Assembly (NCBI RefSeq): GCF_020520425.1
Contig: NC_079487.1
Coordinates: forward strand, 133,012,385 to 133,076,384
Direction of reading: 5' to 3'
Length of the DNA: 64,000 bases
From: Spinacia oleracea
Taxonomy: Eukaryota > Streptophyta > Magnoliopsida > Caryophyllales > Amaranthaceae
Shown: piece after piece, positions 32,206-44,700 of the stretch
How the letters are laid out: each line of letters starts with the position of its first letter
How positions within the stretch are numbered: the first letter of the stretch is position 1
The notes under the pieces: model-generated
Told to the model about the DNA's origin: nothing
Seen by the model: the letters and a program-made list of their open reading frames with translations, nothing else
The model's database searches: none
Made by a program: the position numbers and the translations under genes

Positions 32206-34120
32206 TTCTATCAGCAACAAACCAAATTAATTGAAATTCCCTGGAAATAGCAACAACAAACAGTTAATCGTTACTAATTGAAAACCTAATTTAGGTTAAT
32301 AAAGTATAATCATATTCAATTTCCTAATTTAGGGCTTCGGGTGAGTGGCTGTGGTAGTGGTGGTGGCCGGGAAATTTAAGTGGGGGTAGGGTGGGTCTGG
32401 TCGTTATGGTTGTGGTCTGGGTGGAGTTAACTGAGTGAGGGACTGAGGAGGGGATGTGATATAAGGGTAGAAATGGTAATTTGTACTTAATTCCTCCGTT
32501 CCTTAAATGTGGCACAATGGTTGATTTTTACTCCTCCAATACACTTTGATTCTTAATATCTATGTATAAGTAAAATTATAAACAATCAGTACGAATCTAA
32601 CAGGATTACATGGTCCCGTATGACAACAATTTTCTTACGTATGAATCACAAAAATGGTTAAAGTCATAGTGTTAATAGTATAAAAATCAAAATAGTGTGA
32701 TACTCAACAAACGACTCTGGTTTTCATGTAAGAAGGATATCGGTGCTTTAATTTGATGAGTAAGTTCGGGGTGATCCTTCTGCTGATCATAAAGAAACTA
32801 ATTAAAAGAAAACGAATATCCTTCAAATGAACTATTTATGAGATTAATCAAAACTTGACGATTGAGTACTCGATCCGTATATGATGTTTACGTATGATAA
32901 AGTTGTAAAACTTCTCGAAAGCTTGAACTACATTCTACATTGTGTTGTTCAATGCTAAAGCTCCGAGTGAACCCGAAATAGGCCTATTCATTTTAATTTT
33001 ATTAACCGGTAACTCCATTAGTTTTGACATTTTGTACACGATGAATCCACTCCTTATTTAAATACCACATAACTATATAGAGTATTCAATAATTATATTC
33101 ATTTAAATATTTAAAATTATGCGTATATATTTGTGTATGATGTAATTCTTCGCCAAACAAGCAAAAATAATGCAAAGAATTATTAATCTGAAAATGTTTT
33201 TGACGTATGGAAATAAGATAAATTGATCATACACTCTTGATTCTTGAAGTCTTGATAATCATACTCTTACATCATAAATTCATAACTATTTTTTTTTTAT
33301 ATGGTTAAAAGTAATAGTAATATGGATTTGGCCATATACTTATTATAAGTTTTTTGGGAAAATGAGTGTCATAGAGAACCTTAGTACGTCAAATGCAATA
33401 TGGATTTGTCCAATAGGCATCCAAACAAAGCTAAGTATGTCATTACATTGATGAGGAGAAAAATTGGAGAAAAAAAACGCAAACGAGGGGTGAGTGTTCG
33501 ACTTTTGTAAGTAATAGGGAAAAGATAAAAATAAGTAATAGAGAAAATATAAAAAATACAAGTGTTTATATTAAAAAAAAGAAAAAGGAAATTTATCGAT
33601 GAGTTGTAAGGTTATGCCGTTATGGAAATACAAAAAATAATAAACAAACTAAGGGGTATAATAGAAAAAAAAAATGATGCTAAAATTAGGAGTTGGAGAT
33701 TCTTTTAGTAAGTAGAGGAAATTGTTGGGTGGGTTCTTGGAAACTCAAAATTGAAAATTGGCCCGGTCAAACATGACACGAAAAGCTCTATATTTTTTAC
33801 CCGAATTAGCAGATCTTTGGTAGAAATAAGCATCACATAGTTTGGCCCATACCCCATAAAAGGCATATTTTTTTGGTCATGGCCCGATCCAAAACCTACT
33901 CAACTTGTCTCTTGATTAGGTCTACATAATTTATAAGGAGGTCAAGTAGATAGGTTGTATCATTTCATCATTCGTATATGATCATACTTCGTATATGATT
34001 TGAAACATATGTAAGTGTATTTAAGGACATTCAACATATCAATATGAAAATTAGTGCATACAAAAAGGAAAGGAGGGAGGATAACGAATGAAAATAGCAA
34101 GATATCATGCAACTATTATA
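32206..34120. other. Intergenic upstream of the SecE-like gene
   Basis: Promoter side of the SecE-like gene, then AT-rich DNA. A degraded Stowaway end (TTCCTCCGTTCCTTAAATGT) lies at about 32491. No gene found. Confidence 0.45.
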
Positions 34121-34478
34121 CTTCCTCCGAATCTAAATGTTTTTCCCGTTTATCACTTTACGCGGTTATTAAGGAAAAAGAAACATTGTAAGATTACTAT
34201 TATTAATGTAGTTTTATGGGGAATTGTTGTTTTTTTTATTCTATTTTCACAAAAAAACAAAATAGTTGAGCCAATAGAATTTAAGGAATAAAAATGTCAA
34301 CTCATTAATCCATCCAAACTTAAACCAACCAATGAGATTACAAGGTTTTTATTGATAAACCAATAGAATTACAAAGTTAAAATTACAAGGAAGAGATTAA
34401 AAAGGAAAGAAATAAATAGGAAGATCATTTTGAGACACCTTAAAAGGAAATGAGAAAAATATTTAGATTCGGATGGAG
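34121..34478. mobile_element. Stowaway MITE
   Basis: TA-flanked. The left end is CTTCCTCCGAATCTAAATGT and the right end ATTTAGATTCGGATGGAG, nearly perfect inverted copies. TACGGAGTA follows 8 bases beyond the right end. Confidence 0.9.
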
Positions 34479-34825
34479 TACGAAATACGGAGTAGTATCT
34501 TTTTTATGTGAGTTAAAAATACATGGTCGAAATTCATGACTTTGACCTTAAAATAATAATTTGAAATTGAAGAATTAATCTCACAGTTTCTTTGGAGAAA
34601 CGGTACCAGTAGGCAGAAGCCACTAGCCAGTATGTTCGTTATTGAAATCGGGCCCTGTCTGGATACCTATTCGGAGCCCAATCATATGGCAAGTTTGGAT
34701 GTTTCCAATTACTAATGGGCCCTTTTGGGCCTCTAAAGTTTGAGTTGGTTGTTTGTTTGTTTTTTTTGATGCAAACCAGTTGGTTGTTTGTTACGTAGTA
34801 CACTAGTACTAGGCTATGAATTAAG

Positions 34826-34913
34826 TACCCGATTCACCCTAGGAGCTAATCCGGATTCGTGGCGATGTCTGGGAGATAGGTTTCCAGTCTCCTCTCAATT
34901 ATTGTTGCAGGTG
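34826..34913. repeat. Dispersed repeat fragment, second copy
   Basis: CCCGATTCACCCTAGGAGCT ... AATCCGGATTCG ... CCAGTCTCCTCTCAATTATT parallels 6270-6360 with about 75-80 percent similarity by eye. The 3' tail present in the first copy is missing here. Confidence 0.5.
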
Positions 34914-35429
34914 AATGTTCTTTAGTTGACTACAACTTACTGAATACAATGTCTAATTTTTACCGAGGATCACCCGATAATCAGAGCCTACTAAATGATG
35001 ATCAATCCGGATTCAAGTCGAGTCCAACCATGAATGATTGTAAACTATGGAGGATACACTTATAATACATCCTTAGCTATGAAAATAGGCATGGGATTTC
35101 TAAAAATAAGGATGCAATAGTGATAATTTCACTGGGCCAAGTGGAATTGTCTCTCTCCTTTCTCAATGTGACATAATTAATCTTAACTCACATGTGAGAA
35201 TATTCTTAATAGGTAGTTTGGACCATTTACAATTTTAAATGAATTTTCATCACAATCAATGCATTTTGTAACAGGAGTAGTACGTAAATCCTCGAGATTG
35301 TAAAGTGACTAATACATAAGAATCCTCTTTGAACATGAACATCTAATAGACACCCGTTGACACACCTAAAGGCATACTTAGATTGAGGGTAATGCAATAA
35401 ACAAATAAGGGTGGTAATACGACTTACTG
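34914..35429. other. Intergenic
   Basis: Nothing recognised. Confidence 0.4.
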
Positions 35430-36155
35430 GGGGGCGTTTAGTTTGAGGTAGTAATCAAAGGGAAAGGGAATGGGCTGATTCCATTCCCTTTGTTATTGTT
35501 TGGTAGGTCTCTTGTACCATTACCTTTAACCTTTTTCAAGTATGAGTTAACCCTAAAACCCTCTACACTCATTCCCCACCCCCCCTAGATTTTCCCATTC
35601 CCTTTCCCCACTTCACTTCCCACCCCCTCTCTCCCACCTCTAAGCCTACATCTTCAACCCACAACCAACAATCACCAGACCACCACCGTCTTCCGTCCGC
35701 CACCAGACCATCACCGTCTCTTCCGTCCGCCGCCAGACCACCACCATCTATGTCGTTCGCTGCCAGACCACCACCTCTAACCCTAGATCTTCAACCCTAA
35801 ACCTCTGCCTCACTGCCACTCCCCCTCCTCCGCCGAAATCTGTTCTCTTTCCTGCCACCAGGATCTGTGCAGTTCGCCGCCGAGTTAATTGGGTCATTTA
35901 CGGCTTTTAACGTCATTTGCATCCTGTTCGCGGCGGCTTTGATCGTCGCCTGCCTCCTGTTCGCCAGTGGTCTAAATGTACAAACTGCCCTTGATGTTGG
36001 TTGTGGCAGTCTGGCAGAGGTATAAGGGTGAGAGAAAGAAGAGATATTGAAAATAATAACCAAACAACATTTAAAATCAAAGGGAATTATTCACATTCTC
36101 TTTCTTTCCCTTTGTTGATTCCATTCCCATTACCCCGTGCCTACCAAACGCCCCC
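35430..36155. mobile_element. MITE with GGGGGCGTTT ends
   Basis: The left end GGGGGCGTTTAGTTTGAGGT and right end GTGCCTACCAAACGCCCCC are inverted. Further inside, AAAGGGAAAGGGAATGG pairs with CCATTCCC ... TTTCCCTTTG. A possible 3-bp CTG flanks both sides. The interior is C-rich with repeated CACCAGACCACCACC (35670-35780), unlike the AT-rich neighbours. It may include captured gene sequence, but no intact frame is seen. PIF/Harbinger type is likely. Confidence 0.65.
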
Positions 36156-36939
36156 TGAAGAACTTAATGAAAATATCTCTTAACTTTTTCTATGTATCGC
36201 CTCGTCTCGAAATGAAAAATCTAACAAAATATCTCGTCTCGAAATGTATTTTATAAATATCAATTTTTTTTTTTTGCTTTACGGTAGTGAATATATTAAT
36301 GGTCAAATATTATACCAAAATCTGTGCAAATAATAAGTGTAAAGAACTTATTGAAATGGAGTTAGTATATAACATTGTTTGAACTTAAATTTTAGAAGTG
36401 ACCTCCAAAAACTAAGTAAGAAAGGAGCAAGTTATGTCCGGTTCTTTAAACTTTAGAGAGTATATAATGTGAGTATGTGACAGATAATACCCCAATTAAA
36501 TAATCTTAATTTTAAAAACAAACTATTTGTTATGAGATAATCATTAAACTATGCACTTCTCTTAATTTGGCATATGTATGGAATCCATCTGTAGAAAGAA
36601 ATCCTCTATTTTACGGAAGTCAAAATATGGTAAGTGTCAAAGATGCTTTGACCAGAAATTTCCAGATTAAGAAAATGGAGTTAATTGCGAATTAGATAAT
36701 CAATTTTATGTTTGGTGATTACAACTGTGCTAGGTTGGGCTTACAATAGGAATCGTGTCGGCCACAAGCTCTAACTTTCCTTTCTTTTTCTTAATTGTAT
36801 TCGATTTGCATATCCTCTCCTTTCCGTAATTTTCTATTTACAATCGATTGTACACTTATCTTTCTTTTTCTTTTACCTATGTGCATGTACTTATAAAACA
36901 TAGGCAAATTAAAATCGATTGTATGACGAAAATATTTTT
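36156..36939. other. Intergenic, AT-rich
   Basis: No gene or clear repeat. Confidence 0.4.
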
Positions 36940-37440
36940 CTGAATTCGCCCCCTCTAACCCTAGATTAGTAGAGTTGATTATCTCATGTGAATATTGTTC
37001 CGGTGTTGAAACGGTGGAAACAATGGGCTTCGAATGAAGACCCTTTCGAGTGTGTTGAAGATCTTGCTAGCTTGAATGAGTTGTGTCCGAATTCACCTGC
37101 ACAAAGGCAAAGTTACTAACCTCGGGGGTGTTTCCGAGGAAAGCCCTCCGATGCATAAGTAAGAACGATGCTCGGATTCTAGAGAGAAGTTCTCTAGAGA
37201 GTAGTCTTAAGGCGATAAATTGGACGTACCTTGAGGTGTGAGCCTTGGTGGCCTATTTATAGTGTTTGTGTAATAAATGTGCCCATAGGTCATTTATTAC
37301 TGTTGAGTCGTGGGCCTTGTTGGTGGTTGGATAGCCATGTTGAGTGGACAGTGGGTTTGATGTTGTTGTGTTGAGCCATTGGGCTTTGGACTTAGTGGCC
37401 CAATTGGTATTCAATTAGGAGCCCAAACAAATATTATTGT
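36940..37440. mobile_element. Possible LTR-like fragment
   Basis: The style is that of a plant LTR: AGGAAAGCCCTCCGATGCAT, then a GC-richer block, a TATA-like CCTATTTATAG at 37250-37261, and TGGGCC-rich sequence beyond. It contrasts with the AT-rich surroundings. No partner LTR or internal coding region is seen, so at most it is an old solo LTR or fragment. Borders are approximate and the family is unresolved. Confidence 0.3.
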
Positions 37441-39629
37441 TGATTGCTTAATTAGCAAATAAATAGTCCATGCACATAGGTATATATATATTGTCAAAAT
37501 AATTAGAATTAATCAAAGCATAGTTAGTTATGGGTATTTTAATTCATCTCGTTCATGCATCTTTAATTAATTTAGTGCTCGTTTAGTTAACACAAAAAAG
37601 TAATGGGAAGTGGAAATTTGCGGAAACCAAAAATGTACAACTGTTGTTGGTAATCACCAAATAAGTTATTTTCATGGTTAACTAGACAACCTTTTGCACA
37701 TGTTAAAAAAAACCACTACATGAGATAATGAAACAGTTTTTTGGGAAGTATTTCGAGTTTAACCAACATAAAACATGAGATTGATCAATTGGAGAACTCA
37801 AACAAACATTGAATTTTGATGTTAGTTCCCGATCATATGGAGTTTTATAGTGCAATCTTCTAATATGCTATATAGTAATAATGTAATATAGTATGACATC
37901 AAACTTTAACATATACGTAGATGAAGTTAACCATCATCTACGTTGAAACTTAATTTGATTTTGCATGGAACTTTTAACTCGTATTTGTATTTAGGTAAAA
38001 TGCAGCTTTAGGATTTCTTCTATTATATTCGTCTTATATTTCAAAAACTTGTTACTTTTTTTTTTTTTTTTAATTAAACCATATTATATCGTCCCAGAAC
38101 GTTCGAAGTGATCTCGTGATTTTTGTTTCCTTAATGTCATGTATCATTAATTCCGTATTTGTAGTAGAAATTATTAAAAAAAAAATTGATAATTGAAAAA
38201 TACACATGATAAAGATTCTAACAATTCCCAACTTAATTAATAATGTTTTTTTTCCTTATACTGACATGCACATGCAATTATTATCAAAGTTTAGTCAAAC
38301 CGGTAAATCAAATCATATCATAAAAACCCATTTAAGAACACTCAATCCGCCCGTCAAAAGAAAAGAACACTTAATTCCGGGAGGAAAACAAATACTCCGC
38401 GGCTTATTACCTTATCTGATTCACGATGCATATTTGAATAGTGTCAAAACAAACAACATATATATGGTAAGAATATTATGAAAATGAAAATGAGAATCGC
38501 ATATTTGTAACATACTCTAATAATCTAAAATACATTTATTTCATATCGTGGCCAACATTATATTGTACTTGTACTTCGTGCAATCTTTCCATTTTAATGG
38601 AGGGAGAGTGAGTAAAATTGTCACTCGTGTTGTGTAATTTTCCAATTTAATGTAGGCAGAGTGAGTAAAATTGCCAGGTATTGCATGCCCACATCGTCGT
38701 GATAAATTTGAGGTCAATTTAACCAACAACCCGAGCAAAATATCGCTAAATAAAAAGTGGAGCTGTTTTATTTTGATTTCGGTTTTAGTTTTATTTTCTG
38801 TTTTTTCTTCTTCTTTGAATTGAAAAGCCCAATTTAAATTCAATAATTCAATAGTGTTTAGGCTCATGTGTACAAATATTTTATGGGTCACATACTCTCG
38901 TAGTCTCGTGTATACATCAATATTATTGTAAAACGTTATACTTTGTATATCAGTATTTAGGTAAAAAAATTTACCATGTCTGAATCACGTAATGAAGTGG
39001 TTTTATGGCTAAATTTTCCGTGAAGAGATAATTTTATCGGTAAAGTTTAGGTAACTATTATTTACTTTTGAAGTTTTGATCATTTTTAGGATAATTTTAC
39101 TCTTATCGTACTATCCGCACAATGTTTATTTTACATACACCTAAATGGTTAAGAATTTGGCCGTTTGAATTAGCAATAAATGAAGATGAGAGCAAACTGT
39201 CAACACACTATGAAGTAGAAAATTCAACAAATCTCAAAAATGGAAATAGTTGCATAAATGGAAATGGTTGCATTAGATTGTTTTCTTTTATTGATTGATT
39301 TATTTCCTTCTCATTTATGACTACAACACCATTTCTGTCTTACTTATCACATTCTCATGTGCCAAACGACAATAATACAATATTTAAGATTTAATTGACA
39401 TCAATGAAAAAAACATGGATTTGATAGATTTTGTTTTATTACTATTTTTAGCGACCATCAATTTAATTAAATTAATTCGTTGATAAAAAGTCATATAAAT
39501 ACATGCCAATTGAATAAAATAGAAATTTTCTTTCATCAAACGTTGTTGTAAATCGGACATTTTGCATACCCTCTATTATATTGATGTGATTTACTGCCTT
39601 TTCCATGGAGGGTTCTATATCTTTTATTA
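37441..39629. other. Intergenic, AT-rich
   Basis: No gene recognised. Homopolymer A/T runs occur (38056-38075). An inverted pair ACAAACATATA is weak and not called. Confidence 0.4.
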
Positions 39630-40118
39630 AGGCTTTGTTCTTTTTGACTTATTTCAGACAAAATAAGTTCAGTTAAATTCCGATAAGTCCAGTTAAGTTC
39701 AGATAATATAAGTTCAGCAAAAATAAGTTTTTTTCAGACATTTTCACACACAAATAAGTTTATTTCAGACAAAATAAGTTTTTTTCCAGATAAAATAAGT
39801 TCAGTTAATTTCAGTTAAGTTCTGATAACATAAGTTCAGTCAAAATAAGTCCAATAGAACAGAGCTTAAATTCTAAAGACCTAGTCTCTGTTCTATTGGA
39901 CTTATTTTGACTGGAGTTATATTACCTGAACTTATCTGAACTTAACTGAACTTATTTTATCTGAAAAACTTAATTTGTCTGAAATAAACTTATTTGTGTG
40001 TGAAAATGTCTGAAAAAAACTTATTTTTGCTGAACTGAACTTATCCGAACTTAACAAAACTTATTTTGTCTGAAATAAGTCAAAATAAGTCAAAATAAGT
40101 CGAACGTAACAAAGCTTT
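39630..40118. repeat. Large foldback built from TCAGATAAG-type units
   Basis: Left arm 39630-39870 and right arm 39890-40118 are near reverse complements. The outer ends are GGCTTTGTTCTTTTTGACTT and CGAACGTAACAAAGC, and the centre is GTCCAATAGAACAGAG ... CTCTGTTCTATTGGAC. Both arms consist of repeated AAGTTCAG/CTGAACTT units. TTAA-like flanks hint at a Harbinger-type target. Related copies lie at 52318-52496 and 53727-53840. Confidence 0.8.
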
Positions 40119-41351
40119 AACAAGAAGTTTTTGAAATTAATTACATGCACATGAGTATAGTTATATTTCTTATTATACACAAATACTAGTGAAAAATTAT
40201 GGACAAATTAAGTAAGTTTTTAGTTGACATATTTCAAATAAGAACATGCTTTAAAAATCGAAGAAAACTCGTATAATTGATTGTGAAATTAAAGTTTTCG
40301 GAATTCACTATCCAAATAAAAATATTGTCTACACAATATGGCTAGCTTCAAAAGTTGTCACCTTTATAATAACCGATATCTATTTGATCCCCTTGACTTT
40401 ACTTGGTCTATTGATTTGATATGTCTAAAGTCAATTTACGTTAGAAAAGCTTTAACGATTGTTGTAATTAAAAATGTACTTAGACTGATAAATCAATAAT
40501 ACTTTGTATATTATGACAAATATCTCACCTACTACAGATTTAACTCACATATTTGTCAATTACACCATTGATGATGTACCTATTATCATTCTGCATGTGG
40601 GCAACATTGTACGAAATTACAAATAACGTTTAAAAATTAAGTGTAAGTCATATTCTAGTTAGACCAAGCAACCAAGTATAACAATTAGATCACTCTAAAT
40701 TCTTTTAATCACTCAATAAGCAACAAACAACGGCACCACTAACCAAATACAACTAATTATGTCTTGCATGAAATACATAAACACTATTCATCATAATTTA
40801 TGCTCCATATCTTAAGATAGTAAAACAAGCATCTTAATCTTAACCTTAATCAAGCTTATCTGAAAAGATAACAAGAGAAAAAATCCATTTACAAAATAAC
40901 AAATTATCCGTAATAAATAATAATAAGAAAGTACAGAAAAAGAAAAAGAAAAAGAACAAAATAAAACAAGAGGCACATGAACAAACATCTCTACTACTAT
41001 CTCCATAACCTTACCCCTTTCTTCCATCATCATTCATCAGCATCTATTACTCCGGTATTATTTCTTCCCCTTTTTAATTTTTTTTATTCTCCTTTTTTTT
41101 TCTTCTTCCTTCTATCAGTTGCTAAAATCCAGTGGATGAATCACTGCAATACTTCCTCTTCTTAGACTTCACACTTCCCAACATCACAGACCTTTCTTTT
41201 TGCCACTCCATTTCCGTTTTATACACCTTTTCTCTCTCCTCCCCAAACCAAAACAAAAAAAAACCTAACTTCCATTTTTTCGTCATTTTCTCCCGTCAAA
41301 TTGTTGAATGTTCTCGAAGAAGGTAGTGTTAGTGTTGTGAAAGAGGTGGTT
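40119..41351 (+). promoter_or_regulatory. Upstream region and leader of the KNOX gene
   Basis: AT-rich promoter DNA with a pyrimidine-rich leader (about 41030-41300) before the ATG at 41352. An in-frame ATG at 41301 gives a longer N-terminus, but the conserved class I start is MDEIYGLHP. No discrete operator can be assigned. Confidence 0.4.
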
Positions 41352-41676
41352 ATGATGGATGAGATATACGGCCTTCATCCGGTGGTGGCTGCGGGTGGCG
41401 ATTATTCCGATAAGGCGTTGATGTCGCCGGATAATCTTATCCTGAATTCAGATTATCATTCATTGATCATGAATTCCGGTAGCGCCGCCGCTGTCCGATT
41501 CGGCTCCGATGAACTGATCTCCGCTACTTGTATTTCTGAGTCTGCTTCCGTCACTCCTGAGTTGCAGCAACGAGATGATGACACGTCTACCTCCATCAAG
41601 GCTAAGATCGCCTCTCATCCTCATTATTCTCGCCTTCTTCAATCCTATATCAATTGCCACAAGGTGCAGTCCTTTT

Positions 41677-41713
<37 letters not shown>

Positions 41714-44700
41714 GTTTATTATTTATTTTTTCAAAATTCGCAGTTGTAAATTTTGATCAGTATGCGATGGTACTATCAGAGTACCATCACATACAGCTTT
41801 CCCGGTATATATGAGGAAATCTGTTGTGCGATAACAATATCAGTATGTAAAGAGTATTTTTATACTGATATTGTTGTCGTACAAGTATGGAGTATTATGA
41901 GTAATTGAGATTTGAGAATTATGAGTTATAGGTGGGAGCGCCGCCGGAAATAGCGAATATGCTGGAGGAAATGAAGCAGGAAAACGACTTGTATAGACGA
42001 AGAGGAGGAGGGAGGACGTGTATAGGAGTTGATCCTGAGCTTGATGAATTCATGGTCCCCTACTTAAACGCCCTTTTTCCGTATGATCTTTGGATTATGT
42101 TAGGAGTATATGTTTTTGACTTTATTTGGGAAAAAAATGCATAATTTATTCAGGAGACTTACTGTGAGATTTTGGACAAGTATAAGTCAGATCTTTCAAG
42201 ACCCTTTGACGAAGCTACCAACTTCTTAAACCAAATGGAGACGCAGCTCCGGAATCTATGCAAGGGAGCCTTTGTAAAGAGCGCCGCTGCGGCTGGTTAG
42301 TTTTCATCTCTTATTTTTATTTCAATATTTTAATTTCAATACTACTCCGTAGTGCCTATATGATTGTTGTTTAGCTTAGTTTCATTGAGCTGTGTGCACC
42401 AAATTTAGTGCACGGAATTTTGTCTGTTGATTGTTCTTAACTGTTGTTTCTCTTTCGTGTAATACTCCATATTTTTTTAACCGTAATGCTTATATGATTA
42501 TGTATACTAGTAGATTATTCATTATTGTTCATCTTAAATTCATTGAGCTTTGTGCATAGAATTTCGTCTGATGATTGTTTTAACGATTGGTTGTCCATGG
42601 TTCTATGCTAAGGAGTACGGAGTATAGAGTAAGCAAACCCAAAAAAAAACTATACTAGTAGTTTTCAACCAACATTATAAAACCCTAGCAATGTGGAGAG
42701 CATTCATTTTTTTTTAATTTTTTATTACGGAGTACTACTTCTTGTTACATGTTTCTTTGATTATTCGTCAAAGGATTAATCGAGAACAATCTCTCGTAAT
42801 GTCGTACGTGCCGTACATGCGATACACTAATGCCTTGTCCGAATGTCCGTAACGGGTGTAAGTGTAACCAAGATCATCTTAAATGCTTTTCTTCTTTTCG
42901 GATTTTATGGTTTCTCTTTTCATCTTTTTACCTTGAAATTACTGAGTATTGTGTCAGATAAGATCATAAAGGGAGAAGGAGAGGGAAAGGGAAAGATTGT
43001 GACTTGAAATCACGGTTAAGAGATTCTGAATTTGACATTTCAGATGAAGTAAAGTATAGTGATGAAAACAGTTCATTGCAGAATATTTACAGTTTTTTTT
43101 TTTATTAAATTTAATAGCTTTAGATTTTTTTAGTAGTAGTACTAAAAATCATCTGGTTTTTGTCATTCCCTAAAATAACTGTAGTCTTGTGGAGTTGTGG
43201 AAGCCTGGAAAAGTTCTGAAATTGTAGGTCCAATTTTCACCCATTTTCAATTGTAATCATGTGTTTATTTATAGCTCTTCCATGACCTGTTTTCTTTCTT
43301 AAGAGAAATTCCTCCAGCTTCTTTCTCCTAAGTTTTTGAGGTAAAATAATTGATCTGGCAGTCTCTTAACACATTTAAAATGGCAATGGTTATGTGGTTC
43401 GGATAACGATGTGTGTGTTTGTAATGTTAGTTTATGTCAATCTTTAACATCTCTCTTTTGGATTTAGAACATATGTACTCCCTTTTTCCGGTTGTGTTTA
43501 GGTTAGTTATACTCGGACTTTGGTTTTGGAAGTTCATGTTGGACATATGTACGTGTCCAAAAAATTATTTCATGTCGGTCGGTCCAAAATGAAGTGTTAA
43601 AGTTTCTTTACAACCATATTTATGCTGAAGTGGCCAGGGTTCAACATGGGTACTTGAGGTAGAACAAAGAATACAAGTAAAAGAGAATTAATCAATTATG
43701 TCAACTTACATCTTAGAGGTCACATTTCTTGGTGATCAGTATAGCATTTGATGTATGGGAAACTTTAACACTAAGTTTTGTAGGGTAATTTGTTCGTGCT
43801 TCTTTCCTTTATAAGAATACCATGTATTACATCCAATCATAAATATTCTTTCAAGAAAATCATGCTAGTTGATAATCAAAGTGCATACAGTACAATGATT
43901 TTGTTGGTTTAAATCGTTACGTGTGTATGTTCATACATGTTCGAACCTTTTTGCTGCTAGAAACTCCACTTCTTGTTTGACTTGAAAGTGTTGCGCTTGC
44001 ATGTCAGCTAAAGTTCATCTCTTGCATTACTTACCTTACAAAATGTTGTTGTCAAAAGTCCTATTTTCTAAATATATTGAAATCCTTGGAATGATTTGGC
44101 AAACTTCCATTTAGCCTCATGCCCTCGTTAAAAGAACAAATGGGTACAATCACTATAAGTTGATACTCCCTAATAAGCATCGACATTAACAAACTTTTCT
44201 TCCTTCTTGAGATTGCCGCATTTATTCCGAGAGCTAAAAAGAGGATGTAGAAGGCCTTGGTGAGTGTGGGGGTTGTTGAACAATCATCATCTTTTAAAAC
44301 TAAGATAGATAGAAGAAAAAGAAAATGCTTCCTATCATATTGAGGCATAGAAAAAGCTTGTTGTATAATGTCAATTCAAAAGTTTGGACATCCAATTGGC
44401 TTATCTGGATGTAGGCAAGTGAATATATGGTCTTTATTTTTAATTGAGTCTCATTGTTGCCTTTGATAATGCCATGCCTTGTAACTTTCAAAGGGTTTCA
44501 AGTTCCAATGGTGCATGAGAGTTCTTTATTGCAGCTAATAAGAGGTGGAATTGGGCCTCGGGAATGCCTGCTTTGGACTGCTTTATTTATCAAGGCTTTT
44601 TATCTCAAGGATTATCTTCTTATCATCATAAAGAATAAAGGAAGGCTGATCAGATTGTGTGTGATTATTTTTGAAGTGGTAATTAGGTACTTTTGTTGCC

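Noticed and set aside
41301-41351. Upstream in-frame ATG extending the KNOX protein by 17 residues.
   Set aside because: Class I KNOX proteins of this type begin at M-(M)DEIYGLHP; the extension has no counterpart in the family as I know it.
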